Notes under the pieces: model-generated
Databases searched by the model: none
The model's input: only the letters and a program-made list of their open reading frames with translations
Told to the model about the DNA's origin: nothing
Source: Rhizobiales bacterium Y(2018)
GTDB lineage: Bacteria > Pseudomonadota > Alphaproteobacteria > Rhizobiales > Aestuariivirgaceae
NCBI GenBank assembly: GCA_005502925.1
Contig: SCPD01000009.1
Coordinates: forward strand, 186,001-250,000
Direction: 5' to 3'
DNA length: 64,000 nucleotides
Shown here: positions 53,075 through 63,197 of the stretch, in pieces
Layout of the letters: each line of letters opens with the position of its first letter
Numbering within the stretch: position 1 is the stretch's first letter
Translations under genes and position numbers: made by a program

Positions 53075-54066
53075 GCGGCTTTCTCCTTGCCGGGATGACC
53101 GAGCGCCACGCCGGCTTTCAGCGGATAGTGGCAGAGCGCATTGCCGAGCTCCTTTTGCTGCGGCGGTACCTGCGTGCGGCAGAGTTGTGTGGCGTAGGCG
53201 CAGCGCGGCGAGAACAGGCAGCCCTGCGGCCGATCGAACTGGCCGGGCACCACGCCCGGGATAGAAGGCAGGCGCTTCATATGGGCGCGTTCCGGCAGAG
53301 CGGCGAGGAGGGCGGCGGTATAGGGATGATGCGGGTCCTTGAACAGGCCCTTCACCGGCTGCTCCTCGACCTTCTGGCCGGCATATTGCACCGAGACGCG
53401 CTCGGCGGTCTCGGCGACGACGCCCATCGAATGGGTGATGAGGACGAGGCCCATGCCGGTGTCGCGCTGAATCTTGAGCAGCAGATCGAGGATCTGCGCC
53501 TGGATCGTCACGTCGAGCGCGGTGGTCGGTTCGTCGGCGATCAGCAGTTTCGGATTGCAGGAGATCGCCATGGCGATCATCACGCGCTGATTCATGCCGC
53601 CCGACAATTGATGCGGGTAGGAGTTGAGCCGGGTCTCGGGTGCGGGAATGCCGACCAGGCGTAAAAGCTCGATGGCGCGCGCGTGGCGCTGCGCCTTGTC
53701 CATGTTCATATGCGTCTTCAGCGCCTCGGTGAGCTGATAGCCGACCTTGAAGCACGGATTGAGGCTCGACATCGGCTCCTGGAAGATCATGGCGATGTCC
53801 TTGCCGATGATCTTGCGGCGCTCGGCCTTGCTGAGCTGCAGAAGCTCGCGGCCCTCGAAGTGCATGCGGTCGGCGGTGACTTTCGCCGTCCAGGGCAAAA
53901 GGCCCATCACCGCCAGCATGGAGACCGACTTGCCGGAACCGGATTCGCCGACAATGGCGAGCACCTCGCGGGAATCCACCGCAAGGGAGACACCGTCGAC
54001 GGCGCGGAACCAGCCGCTACCCGTCTTGAATTCGACAGTGAGATTCTGGATTTCGAGAAGGGACAT
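53071..54066 (-). CDS. dppD: peptide ABC transporter ATP-binding protein DppD
   Basis: A 331-aa Opp/Dpp-family ATPase with Walker [15 protein letters not shown] near residue 40, [16 protein letters not shown] signature, Walker [15 protein letters not shown], and [15 protein letters not shown] near the C-terminus. It pairs with DppF as heterodimer and overlaps it by ATGA. dppC lies 11 bp upstream. Confidence 0.92.
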
Positions 54067-54077
54067 GATGAGGCCTC

Positions 54078-54986
54078 TCAGCTCTTCCTGAGCCGGGGGT
54101 CAAGCGCATCGCGCAGGCCGTCGCCCATGAGGTTGATGGCAAGCACGGTGATCAGGATGGCGATGCCGGGCAGCGCCATCACCCAGGGATGCGACGTGAT
54201 GAGATCGCGCGAATCGGCGAGCATGGAGCCCCATTCGGGCGTGGGCGGCTGGGCGCCGAGGCCGAGGAAGCCGAGGGCCGCCGCCTCGAGGATGGCGTCG
54301 GAGACGCCCAAGGCCGCCTGCACGATGAGGGGCGGCAGGCAGTTGGGCAACACGGTTACGAACATCAGCCGCCAGGGGCCGACGCCCGATACTTTCGCGG
54401 CGGTGACATAGTCCTTCGACAATTCGGTCAAGGCCGAGGCGCGCACCAGGCGCACATAACGCGGCAGATAAACGACGGTCACAGCGACGATCGTGTTGGT
54501 GAGATTGGGGCCGATGATCGCGACGATGAGGATGGCGAGCACCAGGCTCGGGATCGACATGATCAGGTCCATGATGCGCAGGATGATCACATCGACGACG
54601 CCACCGAACCAGCCGGCGGCGAGGCCCAGCACGACACCGACGACCATCGATACCGCCATCACCGAAAGGCCGATGAACAGCGAGATGCGGCTGCCATACA
54701 TCAACCGCGAAAGCATGTCGCGGCCGAGTGCGTCGGTGCCGAGCGGATAGGTCCAGCTGCCGCCGTCGACCCAGATGGGTGGCAATTTGGTGAAGCCGCG
54801 ATATTGCTCGAAGGGATCATGCGGCGCCAGGAAATTGGCGAAGATGGCGACCAGAATCACGATCGACACGACTGCGAGGCCCAGGACCGCGCCGCGATTC
54901 TCGCGGAAGGAGCGCCAGAAGGACAGCAGCGGGCTCGGCGGCGCCGTGGGACGCGTGATGGCGGGCAGGCTTACGTCAACGGGCAT
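54078..54986 (-). CDS. dppC: peptide ABC transporter permease DppC
   Basis: A 302-aa inner-membrane permease. The BPD_transp motif region EAAALGFLGLGAQPPTPEWG near the C-terminus and PLGTDALGRDMLSRLMYGSR in the periplasmic loop are typical of DppC. I start at the ATG at 54986 (MPVDVSLPAI), supported by GAGG 7 nt upstream; an ATG at 55013 is in frame. It overlaps dppB by 11 bp. Confidence 0.92.
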   Translation of the reverse strand: MPVDVSLPAITRPTAPPSPLLSFWRSFRENRGAVLGLAVVSIVILVAIFANFLAPHDPFEQYRGFTKLPPIWVDGGSWTYPLGTDALGRDMLSRLMYGSRISLFIGLSVMAVSMVVGVVLGLAAGWFGGVVDVIILRIMDLIMSIPSLVLAILIVAIIGPNLTNTIVAVTVVYLPRYVRLVRASALTELSKDYVTAAKVSGVGPWRLMFVTVLPNCLPPLIVQAALGVSDAILEAAALGFLGLGAQPPTPEWGSMLADSRDLITSHPWVMALPGIAILITVLAINLMGDGLRDALDPRLRKS

Positions 54987-55989
54987 GGCGGATCCTCGGA
55001 TTGATGAGGCCATAGGTCAGATCGACCAGCAGATTGACCACGATGACGATGCTCGAGATCAGCAGGATGCCGCCTTGCAACGCGGGGTAGTCGCGCCGGC
55101 CGATCGATTCGATCAGCCATTTGCCGACCCCCGGCCAGGAGAAGATGGTTTCCGTGAGGACGGCGCCGGCCAGCAGCGAGCCGACCGACAGGCCGATCAC
55201 GGTGACCACCGGGATCAGGGCGTTGCGCAAGGCGTGGATGCCGATGACGCGATAGGGTGCCAGGCCCTTGGCGCGGGCAGTGCGCACGTAATCCTCCTCC
55301 AGCACTTCCAGCATGGAGGAACGCGTCATGCGCGCGATGACGGCGAGCGGCACGGTGCCGAGCACGATGGTCGGCAGGATGAGATGGCGCACGGCGTCGG
55401 CGAAAGCGCCTTTCTCGCCCGAAAGCAGGCTGTCGATCAGCATGAAGCCGGTGACCGACGGGTAGTAATATTTGATGAGATCGACGCGGCCCGAAACGGG
55501 GGTCCAGCCCAGCGTATTGGAGACGAGGAGAATGAGGATGAGGCCCCACCAGAAGATCGGCATCGAATAGCCGGTGAGCGCCAGGCCCATGAGGGACTGA
55601 TCATAGACGCCGCCGCGGCGCGATGCGGCGATGACGCCGGCCGGAATGCCGATGATCACCGCAAAGAGCAGGGCGCAGACGGACAATTCGACGGTGGCGG
55701 GAAAGAGGGTGAGGAATTCCTGCAGCACCGGATTCTTGGTGATGATCGAGACGCCGAAATCGCCATGCGCCAGGCCCCAGACATAGTCGACGAACTGCTT
55801 CCAGATCGGCTGGTCGAGGCCCATTTCATGGCGCAGCTCCGCCAGCCGTTCGGGCGATATTCCGCGCTCGCCGCGGCGCACCTCGATCGGGTCGCCCGGC
55901 ACCATGCGGATCATCATGAAGGTGACGAACATCAGTGCCAGGAATGTCGGCACAGTGAGCGCCAGTCGGCGCAGCAGGAATCTGAACAT
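54976..55989 (-). CDS. dppB: peptide ABC transporter permease DppB
   Basis: A 337-aa permease of the DppB/OppB type with MFRFLLRRLALTVPTFLALM at the N-terminus, MVPGDPIEV loop motif and SLLAGAVLTETIFSWPGVGK near residue 270. The gene follows dppA after a 57-bp gap that contains a strong hairpin. It is the second gene of the dppABCDF unit. Confidence 0.92.
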   Translation of the reverse strand: MFRFLLRRLALTVPTFLALMFVTFMMIRMVPGDPIEVRRGERGISPERLAELRHEMGLDQPIWKQFVDYVWGLAHGDFGVSIITKNPVLQEFLTLFPATVELSVCALLFAVIIGIPAGVIAASRRGGVYDQSLMGLALTGYSMPIFWWGLILILLVSNTLGWTPVSGRVDLIKYYYPSVTGFMLIDSLLSGEKGAFADAVRHLILPTIVLGTVPLAVIARMTRSSMLEVLEEDYVRTARAKGLAPYRVIGIHALRNALIPVVTVIGLSVGSLLAGAVLTETIFSWPGVGKWLIESIGRRDYPALQGGILLISSIVIVVNLLVDLTYGLINPRIRHAR

Positions 55990-56007
55990 GGCTTTTGGCT
56001 ATATCAG

Positions 56008-56040
56008 TGAAGCGGGGCGGTTTTGGGCCGCCCCGCTTCA
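56008..56040 (-). terminator. intercistronic hairpin between dppA and dppB
   Basis: TGAAGCGGGGCGG (56008-56020) and CCGCCCCGCTTCA (56028-56040) form a perfect 13-bp stem with a 7-nt loop, just after the dppA stop. No T-tract follows, so it is more likely an mRNA-stability or attenuation element that raises binding-protein expression over the permeases. Confidence 0.7.
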
Positions 56041-56046
56041 GTTCCG

Positions 56047-57642
56047 TTATTCGGCGATGTCGACGCCGTAGAATTCGTGGCGTCCGAAGGGGCTGATCTT
56101 GTAATCGGACACCTTCTTGCTCACCGGTTCGTAGACGGTCGAATGTGCGATCGTCACATTCGGCGCTTCCTCGTGGGCGATGACCTGCATCTCTTCATAG
56201 AGCTTGGCGCGGTCGGCCTTCTCCGACAGCTTCTTGGCCTGCTGAAGCTTGTCCTCGAAGGATTGGTCGCACCATTTCGAGATGTTCTGGCCACCCTCGC
56301 GGGCGCCGGTGCAGCCGATCAGGAAGAAGAAATTGTCCGGATCGCCATTGTCGCCGGTCCAGCCGAGCAGGCCCATCTGGTGCTCGCCCGCCTGCAGACG
56401 CTTGCGGTACTCGCCCCATTCATAGGACTTGAGCTCGACCGTGATGCCGACCTTGGCGAGGTCCGCCTGCATCATCTCCGCCATGCGCTTGGCATTCGGA
56501 TTGTACGGGCGTTGCACCGGCATCCACCACAGATCGCTCGAAAGCGTCTCGACGCCGGCGGCCTTCAAGAGCTCCTTGGCCTTATCCGGATTGTATTCGT
56601 AGTCCTTCACTGCGTCATTATACGACCAGATCGTTGGCGGGATCAGGTTCTTGGCCTTCTGGCCGGCGCCCTGATAGACCTCCTTGAGGATCGAGTCGCG
56701 GTCGATCGCCATATTGATGGCCTGGCGAACTTCCTTCTTGTCGAAGGGCGGCTTTTTCACGTTGAGTGCGAGATAGCCGATATTGAGGCCGGCCTGATGC
56801 ATCAGGTTGAGGCCTTCATCCTTGCCCATCGCCTCGAGATCGGCCGGGTTCGGGTAGCCCATGACGTGACATTCGCCGGCTTTCATCTTGGCATAACGCG
56901 CGGTGGCGTCCGGCGTGATGGCATAGACGAGATTGTCGATCTTGGCCTTGCCGCCCCAATAGGCGTCGAAAGCCTTGAAGCGGATAACCGCGTCCTTCTG
57001 ATAGGCGACGAACTGGTAGGGGCCGGTGCCGACCGGGAGCTGGTCGAACTCTTCGGGCTTGCCCTTGTCGAGCAGGAACTTCGCATATTCGGCGGATTCG
57101 ATGGTGCCGAAGTCCATGGCGAGGTTGGCGAGGATCGGCGCGTTCGGCTCGTTGAGCGTCATCTTCACCGTGAGGTCGTCAACCTTCTCGATCGACTTCA
57201 GAAGGTTGGGCATGTCCATGTCGTTGAAGTAGTCAAACGCACCACCCGACACCTTGTTGTACGGATGATCCGCCTTCCACTGGCGTTCGAAGGACCACAG
57301 GACGTCGTCGGCATTGAAATCCCTTGTGGGGGTGAAGCCGTTGACGCCGGAGTGGAACTTCACACCCTTGCGGAGCTTGAAAGTGACGGTCAGGCCGTCC
57401 GGAGAAACCTCGTAGGCTTCCGCCAGCGACGGCACGACATTGGTCGAGCCACGCTCGAATTCGACGAGCTGGTTGAACACGGGACGCGCGGCATCGAGGC
57501 TGGTGCCGGTGGTGTTGAGCGCCGGGGTGAAGTTCTCCGGCGAGCCTTCCGAGCAATAGACCAACGTCTTGGCCCCGGCAGCGCCTGCCGCCAACATCGT
57601 GCTGACAAGCAAGGCCGATGCCAGCGTTATCGTTCGTTTCAT
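56047..57642 (-). CDS. dppA: dipeptide-type ABC transporter substrate-binding protein DppA
   Basis: A 531-aa SBP_bac_5 family periplasmic protein with a signal peptide (MKRTITLASALLVSTMLAAG, AGA cleavage region). LVYCSEGSPENFTPALNTTG and KLRKGVKFHSGVNGF are typical N-terminal motifs. It is probably for di- or oligopeptides, but amino-acid, opine or heme forms exist in the family. GGGAGGA precedes the ATG. It heads the leftward unit dppABCDF-TPP-HAD-aas-acnX. Confidence 0.92.
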   Translation of the reverse strand: MKRTITLASALLVSTMLAAGAAGAKTLVYCSEGSPENFTPALNTTGTSLDAARPVFNQLVEFERGSTNVVPSLAEAYEVSPDGLTVTFKLRKGVKFHSGVNGFTPTRDFNADDVLWSFERQWKADHPYNKVSGGAFDYFNDMDMPNLLKSIEKVDDLTVKMTLNEPNAPILANLAMDFGTIESAEYAKFLLDKGKPEEFDQLPVGTGPYQFVAYQKDAVIRFKAFDAYWGGKAKIDNLVYAITPDATARYAKMKAGECHVMGYPNPADLEAMGKDEGLNLMHQAGLNIGYLALNVKKPPFDKKEVRQAINMAIDRDSILKEVYQGAGQKAKNLIPPTIWSYNDAVKDYEYNPDKAKELLKAAGVETLSSDLWWMPVQRPYNPNAKRMAEMMQADLAKVGITVELKSYEWGEYRKRLQAGEHQMGLLGWTGDNGDPDNFFFLIGCTGAREGGQNISKWCDQSFEDKLQQAKKLSEKADRAKLYEEMQVIAHEEAPNVTIAHSTVYEPVSKKVSDYKISPFGRHEFYGVDIAE

Positions 57643-57887
57643 TGATAGTCCTCCCTGGTAAGTCTGGTAGCGCCTTATTCATTCAAGGCGTGGGGCATAT
57701 AAGCAGCTTTTGCGGCAGAAGTGAACTGACCGTCAAAATGCGGTGAATGCCGGTTTATAGGGAGTTTGAGGGGGCCCCCCGACTTATACTTTCGGAGGAG
57801 GAGGCTAACCCAAGTGGTCGGGCGAGATGTCCCCTGCCAGCCGGCCAGGTGCCGTTGGCTCGCCTGCCATGGCTCGAGAGCACCCGG

Positions 57888-57922
57888 GGACACGCCAAGA
57901 TATAGTTTGTCCTGGCGTGTCC
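57888..57922 (-). terminator. stem-loop downstream of the potD-like gene
   Basis: GGACACGCCA (57888-57897) pairs with TGGCGTGTCC (57913-57922), with a bulged CCCGG extension and a 15-nt loop, 17 bp after the PotD-like stop. It probably marks the 3' end of that leftward unit. The rest of the 296-bp gap up to dppA shows no gene and no convincing promoter. Confidence 0.6.
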
Positions 57923-57938
57923 GGGCTTCCGATCGCCG

Positions 57939-58973
57939 CTATTTCCGCAGTTCAGTCCAGATCCTGGTGTACAGTTCCTGTACCTCCGGCGGGCAGGCCA
58001 GGTTGATTTTGCCGGCAGACTTGAATTTTTCGGGAATGGCGACTTCCGGCGCCGTCTTTATCTCTTCCGGCATGAAGGCCTCCGCGCCCTTTATGCCGCT
58101 TGCCGAATGGGCGAAGGTCGAGATCATGGCCGCGTTCACCGGGTCCATGATGAAATTCAGGAACAGCTTGGCATTCTCGACATTCTTGGCATCCTTGAGG
58201 ATGGCGGCATTGTCCATCCATATCGGGTAGCCGTCCTTCGGATAGCCGTAGACGATGTCTTTGTTCTGCATGCGGGTGCGCAACGTCACGCCGCTCCAGT
58301 CGACACCGGCGGCAAAGTCGCCCTTGGCGAATTTCTCGATCGTGCTGTATTCCATCGCCAGCCATTTCGGCTTGGCGGCGGTCAGGATATCGCGGGTCTT
58401 TTTCAGGACGGCAAGGTCGGACGTGCAGGGCTCACCGCCGGCATAGGCGATGGCGATATACATGACGTCGGACATTTCCGGTATGACATTGATCTTGCCC
58501 ACCAGTTCGGGCGGCGGATCGAGAAAGATCGCGGCGGTGTTGGGATCGCCCGAATAGACCGTCTTGTTGACGACGACGCCGGCCGTGCCCCACTGCCACG
58601 GAATCGAATAATGGCGGCCGGGATCGAAGGAGACATTCACCCATTCGGGATCGACGTTCTTGAAATTCTCCAGCTGGTCGGGGCGGGATTCGAGCAGCAG
58701 GCCGTCCGTGATCCAGATCGACATGACGCTCGCCGACGGCACCACGATATCGAAGCCATGTCCGCCCTGGCGAACCTTGGCGAGAGCGGTGTCGTTCGAG
58801 TCATAGTCGGTGATCGTCACCTTGATCTTGTAGGTCTCTTCGAATTTCTTGACCAATTCGGGATTCGTATAATTGCCCCAGTTGAAGATGTTCAATTCAC
58901 CTTCAGCATGGGCGATCGCCGCCGAGGCGAGAAGTCCCGTGGCGAATGCGGCCAAGCCCAGTCTGCGTTTCAT
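57939..58973 (-). CDS. polyamine-type ABC transporter substrate-binding protein (PotD/PotF-like)
   Basis: A 344-aa periplasmic protein with a clear signal peptide (MKRRLGLAAFATGLLASAAIAHA/EG). LNIFNWGNYTNPELVKKFEE is the PotD/PotF N-terminal signature and DYDSNDTALAKVRQGGHGFD fits the ligand cleft. Spermidine, putrescine or related cationic amines are likely ligands by family. It is the last gene of the potABCD-like unit, 22 bp after the PotC-like gene. A stem-loop follows. Confidence 0.9.
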   Translation of the reverse strand: MKRRLGLAAFATGLLASAAIAHAEGELNIFNWGNYTNPELVKKFEETYKIKVTITDYDSNDTALAKVRQGGHGFDIVVPSASVMSIWITDGLLLESRPDQLENFKNVDPEWVNVSFDPGRHYSIPWQWGTAGVVVNKTVYSGDPNTAAIFLDPPPELVGKINVIPEMSDVMYIAIAYAGGEPCTSDLAVLKKTRDILTAAKPKWLAMEYSTIEKFAKGDFAAGVDWSGVTLRTRMQNKDIVYGYPKDGYPIWMDNAAILKDAKNVENAKLFLNFIMDPVNAAMISTFAHSASGIKGAEAFMPEEIKTAPEVAIPEKFKSAGKINLACPPEVQELYTRIWTELRK

Positions 58974-58995
58974 GGTTTCCTCCTGGTTGATCTAT

Positions 58996-59805
58996 TCATG
59001 ATTCTTTCTTGCGGTTCCTGCTGAGGCAGAAGAAGACCGTGACGAGGCTCAGCGACAGCAGCAGGAAGACCGTCGAGATCGCGTTCATCTCCGGTGTTAT
59101 GGCGCGGCGAAGCTGGCCGAGCATGTAGGTCGGCAGCGTGTCCTGGCCGCTGGACTTCACGAATTCCGTAATGACGACATCGTCCAGCGAGATGATAAAG
59201 GCCAGCATCAGGCCGGCGAAAACACCCGGCCAGAGCAGGGGCAGCGTGACATGGCGAAAGATCTGTAACGGCGTTGCATAGAGATCCGCCGCGGCGCGTC
59301 CGAGCGACGCATCCATGCTTTCGAGCCGTGCCCTTATGGGCAGATAGGCGAAGGGCACACAGAAAGCGGAATGCGCCAGGATCAGGTAGCCGAGGCCGGA
59401 ATAGCCGGTCCACAGCTTGACCCGGGAAAAGAAAACGAGGAGCGCCACGGCGGTCACGATTTCCGGCACCAGCAGCGGCATGTTGATGAACGCATATTTT
59501 GCGGTGAGGCCCCGATAAGGTGCCGTATGCGTGGTGGCGAGGGCTGCCAGCGTGGCGCAGGCGGTGGCGAGCACAGCGGCGATTGCCGCGATCCGCAAGG
59601 AGCGCCAGGACGCCTCGACCACCTGTTGATTGTTCCAGGCGCTGACGAACCAGCGCAAGGAGAAGCCTTCCCAGATGGCGATCGACGTTCCCGCATTGAA
59701 CGCATAGACGACCAAAGCGGCGATCGGCAGATAGAGCAGGAAGAAGCAGAGCATCGCGACGGTCGCGAAGCCGGATTGGCGCCTGACCGAAAATGTCCTA
59801 GCCAT
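58996..59805 (-). CDS. ABC transporter permease, PotC-like
   Basis: A 269-aa permease beginning MARTFSVRRQSGFATVAMLC. It has YAFNAGTSIAIWEGFSLRWF and the motif region AADLYATPLQIFRHVTLPLLWPGVFAGLML (EAA loop) of PotC/YdcV type. The start at 59805 overlaps the PotB stop by 8 bp. It is the inner-membrane half-channel partner of PotB. Confidence 0.9.
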   Translation of the reverse strand: MARTFSVRRQSGFATVAMLCFFLLYLPIAALVVYAFNAGTSIAIWEGFSLRWFVSAWNNQQVVEASWRSLRIAAIAAVLATACATLAALATTHTAPYRGLTAKYAFINMPLLVPEIVTAVALLVFFSRVKLWTGYSGLGYLILAHSAFCVPFAYLPIRARLESMDASLGRAAADLYATPLQIFRHVTLPLLWPGVFAGLMLAFIISLDDVVITEFVKSSGQDTLPTYMLGQLRRAITPEMNAISTVFLLLSLSLVTVFFCLSRNRKKES

Positions 59806-60721
59806 GTGCGCGCCCTCCCGGCTCGCCGGCATTGCGCATATAGAAGATGACGGCGATCATCACCACGAGGACAAGCGTCACCGAGAGCGCGGCGCCGAGC
59901 GGCCAGTTGCGGCCTTGGCCGAATTGCAGCTCGATCAGGTTGCCGATCATCAGATTCTTGCCGCCGCCGAGCACCAGGGGAATGACGTATGAGGAAAGTG
60001 CCGGAACGAAGACCAGGATGGAGCCTGCGATGATGCCGGGCCGCGTCAACGGCACGATGATGCGCAGCAGAACGCCGAACCGGCTGGCGTAGAGGTCATA
60101 ACCCGCTTCGACCAGACGGAAGTCGAGCTTCTCGAGGCTGGCATAGAGCGGCAGCACCATCAACGGCAGATGCACATAGGTCATGCCGACGAGAGTGGCG
60201 AAATCGGTGAACAGCATCTGCACCGGGGCGACGAGGAGGCCAAGCCGCATCAGCAGCGAATTGATGATGCCTTCATTGCGGATCACCTCGGCGATGGCGA
60301 AGGTGCGGATCAGCATGTTGGTCCAGAAGGGGATGGTGATCAGGAACAGCCAGATCGAGCGGCTGCCCGGCGGACGGCTCGCAATGAAGTAGGCAAGGGG
60401 GAAGCCAAGCAGCAGACACAGGACCGTGGTCGCCAAGGCGAGCCTGAGGGTGCGCCAGAAGATGGTGTAATGCGCGTCGGCGAGCGAGACGGTATTGTCG
60501 AAGATGTCACGGGACAGGAAGACGTTGAACCAGCCGTTCGGCGAGAACTCCCATTTCACGTCGCCATAGCTTCCCGGTGCCAGAAACGAGTAGATCAGCA
60601 CGATCAGCAGCGGGCCTGTGCCGGCGATGGCAATCAGGGTGAGGGCCGGGGCGCTCAGGAGCCAGCGGTCGCGAATGTCGTTCCGCCGCCGTGTTTCACC
60701 AGCCTTTGCCACGTCCGTCAT
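59798..60721 (-). CDS. ABC transporter permease, PotB-like
   Basis: A 307-aa permease with PALTLIAIAGTGPLLIVLIYSF at the N-terminus and LVEAGYDLYASRFGVLLRIIVPLTRPGI as the EAA loop. The ATG at 60721 overlaps the PotA stop (TGATG); a GTG at 60724 is also possible. It pairs with PotC in the transporter. Confidence 0.9.
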   Translation of the reverse strand: MTDVAKAGETRRRNDIRDRWLLSAPALTLIAIAGTGPLLIVLIYSFLAPGSYGDVKWEFSPNGWFNVFLSRDIFDNTVSLADAHYTIFWRTLRLALATTVLCLLLGFPLAYFIASRPPGSRSIWLFLITIPFWTNMLIRTFAIAEVIRNEGIINSLLMRLGLLVAPVQMLFTDFATLVGMTYVHLPLMVLPLYASLEKLDFRLVEAGYDLYASRFGVLLRIIVPLTRPGIIAGSILVFVPALSSYVIPLVLGGGKNLMIGNLIELQFGQGRNWPLGAALSVTLVLVVMIAVIFYMRNAGEPGGRAHG

Positions 60722-61818
60722 CACGGCTGGTTCATCACGATCTGGGCGACGTTGTCGCTGATCCGTATGCCGACGCTCTCGCCAGGCGAGAATTCGGATG
60801 GACCGTTTGTGGCGTTCTGCCGGCGGACGATGAACGGCGAGCCGTCATCGAGGCGCACATGGAAATGCGTATCGGTGCCGAGATAGATGATGTCGCCGAC
60901 AATCCCTCTGAGGGCGCCGTCGCCGGCCTGGGCAACCATCTGCGCGTGTTCGGGCCGTATCACCACCGTCACCTTGCCTGATGGTGTAACGCCGGCCGGG
61001 AAGGTTGCAGGGATTTCAACGCCGGACGGCAATCTCACCCGGGCAACGCCGCCGGCGATCGAGACGGCATCCGCCTCGATGAAATTGGTCTCGCCGATGA
61101 AGTCGGCGACGAAGCGGTCGGCCGGGCGATGATAGATATCCGCAGGGCTGCCGACCTGGCGGACCTTGCCGTGCGACATCACCGCGATACGGTCCGACAT
61201 GCTGAGCGCCTCCTCCTGGTCATGGGTGACGAAGACGAAGGTGATGCCGGTTTCCGCTTGCAGCCGCTTCAGCTCGATCTGCATCGATTTGCGCAGCTTG
61301 AGGTCGAGCGCCGAAAGCGGCTCGTCGAGAAGGAGAACCTTGGGCCGCGGCGCGAGCGCCCGGGCCAGCGCCACGCGCTGCTGCTGACCGCCGGACAATT
61401 GCGTCACGGCGCTGTCGCCGCGGCCTTCGAGCTGCACGAGCCTCAGCATCTCAGCCACCGCCGCGCGGATTTCACCCTTCGGCCGGCCGAGCATTTTCAG
61501 CCCGAAACCGATATTGCCGGCGACGCTCATATGGGGAAAAAGCGCGTAGTTCTGGAAAACCGTATTGACCGGGCGCTGATTGGGAAGAAGGTCCGATATC
61601 TCCTTGCCGTCCAGCAAAATCCTGCCGCCGCTCGGCATTTCAAAGCCGGCGATCATTCTGAGCAACGTGGTCTTGCCGCAGCCTGACGGTCCGAGAAGCG
61701 TGAAGAACTCGTTCAACTTGATGTCGAGCGTCACATTATCGACGGCCTGAAAGTCGCCGAACCGTTTCATGACGCCTTCTAAGCTGATGGCGCCGCTCTC
61801 ATATGCCGCCGCCATCAT
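60721..61818 (-). CDS. ABC transporter ATP-binding protein, PotA-like
   Basis: A 365-aa ATPase of the MalK/PotA type: Walker [20 protein letters not shown] near residue 43, [19 protein letters not shown] signature, Walker [16 protein letters not shown] and a C-terminal TOBE region ([19 protein letters not shown]). Starts in an ATGATGA overlap with the aminotransferase stop. Confidence 0.92.
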   Translation of the reverse strand: MMAAAYESGAISLEGVMKRFGDFQAVDNVTLDIKLNEFFTLLGPSGCGKTTLLRMIAGFEMPSGGRILLDGKEISDLLPNQRPVNTVFQNYALFPHMSVAGNIGFGLKMLGRPKGEIRAAVAEMLRLVQLEGRGDSAVTQLSGGQQQRVALARALAPRPKVLLLDEPLSALDLKLRKSMQIELKRLQAETGITFVFVTHDQEEALSMSDRIAVMSHGKVRQVGSPADIYHRPADRFVADFIGETNFIEADAVSIAGGVARVRLPSGVEIPATFPAGVTPSGKVTVVIRPEHAQMVAQAGDGALRGIVGDIIYLGTDTHFHVRLDDGSPFIVRRQNATNGPSEFSPGESVGIRISDNVAQIVMNQP

Positions 61819-63197
61819 CCGACCAGCTCGCTCACGGCATCACGCAGCACGGCCAGATGCGCCCGGACGTCCTCGGCACTCGTCGCCGGCGACATGAGGG
61901 CCATGTTGTGGAAGGGCGTGAGGTAGATTCCCCGGTTCAGCAAATGCAGATGCAGATAATCCTCAAGCGGCATGTCGGTCGCCTGCTGGGACAGGGTGCC
62001 ATTGCGAGGGGCGGGGCACACGAAGCGATATTCGGAGCGTGCGCCGAGCTGGACGACGCTCCAGGGCAGCCGGAAGTCGGCGATGATGCTTTGAACCCCG
62101 GCGGTATAGTCCGAGGTCAGCGCGATCATGCGCGCATAGGCTTCTTCGGTGAGAACCGATTCCAGCGTGGCGCGGGCCGCCGCGAGCGAGAGTGCGTTGC
62201 CGGCAAGCGTACCGCCGACGCCGCCGGTGTCGACCAGATCGAGGTCGGCGTGATTGAGGATCCGGTCGGCCAGCGCCGCACTCAAACCATAGGCGCCGAT
62301 CGGGATACCGCCGCCGATCGCCTTGCCGAGCGTCACGATATCGGGATCGAGACCCCAGGCCGCGGTGCATCCGCCGGGGCCTGCTGAGATGGTGTGCGTC
62401 TCGTCATTGATGAGAAGGACACCCGCCTGGCGGGTCAGCTCGCGCACACCGGCGAGATAGCCGGCATCGGGCAGGACAATGCCCATATTGGTGAGCGCCG
62501 GCTCCATGAGAACCGCCGCCACGTCGCCATGAGCAAGCTCCTGCTCGAGGCCGGCCAGATCGTTGTATTCGACCACCCGGCTGGTCCGGGTCACATCGAC
62601 GGCAGGTCCAACATTGCCCGGGCGGGCGCGCGGCCCATCCTTGCCGGTGATGATGAGCGATTCATCGACGCTGCCGTGATAGCTGTAGCTGTTCACCAGG
62701 ATGCGCGGGCGGCTGGTGACGGCGCGCGCCAGCCGAAGCGCCCAGCGATTGGCATCGGTGGCGGTGAGCGAGAAGCTCCAGGTGGGAACGCCGAACCGGG
62801 TGCTGAGAAGTCCCGCGACGATCCCGGCGTCCTCGGTCGGCATCATCGTCGTCGCGCCGCCGAGCTCGGCATAGCGGCGCTGCACGGCGGCGACTGTCGG
62901 CGCGGGTGAGTGCCCGGCCATGGCGCCGGTGTCGCCGAGGCAGAAGTCGGCAAGCCGGTGGCCGTCGCGATCGACGACATGGGCGCCCTTGGCGCGGTCG
63001 AGATAGAGCGGAAACGGGTTGGCGCTCTTCGCCATCCAGGTCATCGGCACGCCATTGAGCAAATGGGTCGCGCCCGCATGCGCAGCGCGTGATCGGGGAT
63101 TGCGCGCGCAGAAGCTTTGCCTTTCACGCTCGAGCAGCAGCGCTAGGCGCGCGCGATCGATGCGTGTCGTGGTTGAAATGTCGACGGTGGCATTCAT
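61815..63197 (-). CDS. class-III aminotransferase (glutamate-1-semialdehyde aminomutase-like)
   Basis: A 460-aa PLP enzyme. [35 protein letters not shown] (PLP Asp/Glu region) and [17 protein letters not shown] (PLP Lys) are present. Class-III aminotransferases in transport clusters often act on amino groups of omega-amino acids or polyamines. The housekeeping HemL identity is less likely given the divergence and the operon. It overlaps hyuB (ATGA) and potA (ATGA). Confidence 0.87.
   Translation of the reverse strand: MNATVDISTTTRIDRARLALLLERERQSFCARNPRSRAAHAGATHLLNGVPMTWMAKSANPFPLYLDRAKGAHVVDRDGHRLADFCLGDTGAMAGHSPAPTVAAVQRRYAELGGATTMMPTEDAGIVAGLLSTRFGVPTWSFSLTATDANRWALRLARAVTSRPRILVNSYSYHGSVDESLIITGKDGPRARPGNVGPAVDVTRTSRVVEYNDLAGLEQELAHGDVAAVLMEPALTNMGIVLPDAGYLAGVRELTRQAGVLLINDETHTISAGPGGCTAAWGLDPDIVTLGKAIGGGIPIGAYGLSAALADRILNHADLDLVDTGGVGGTLAGNALSLAAARATLESVLTEEAYARMIALTSDYTAGVQSIIADFRLPWSVVQLGARSEYRFVCPAPRNGTLSQQATDMPLEDYLHLHLLNRGIYLTPFHNMALMSPATSAEDVRAHLAVLRDAVSELVG

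Noticed and set aside
57770-57779. GGGGGCCCCC palindrome upstream of dppA
   Set aside because: Very short and G/C-run driven; no second copy or regulator context.
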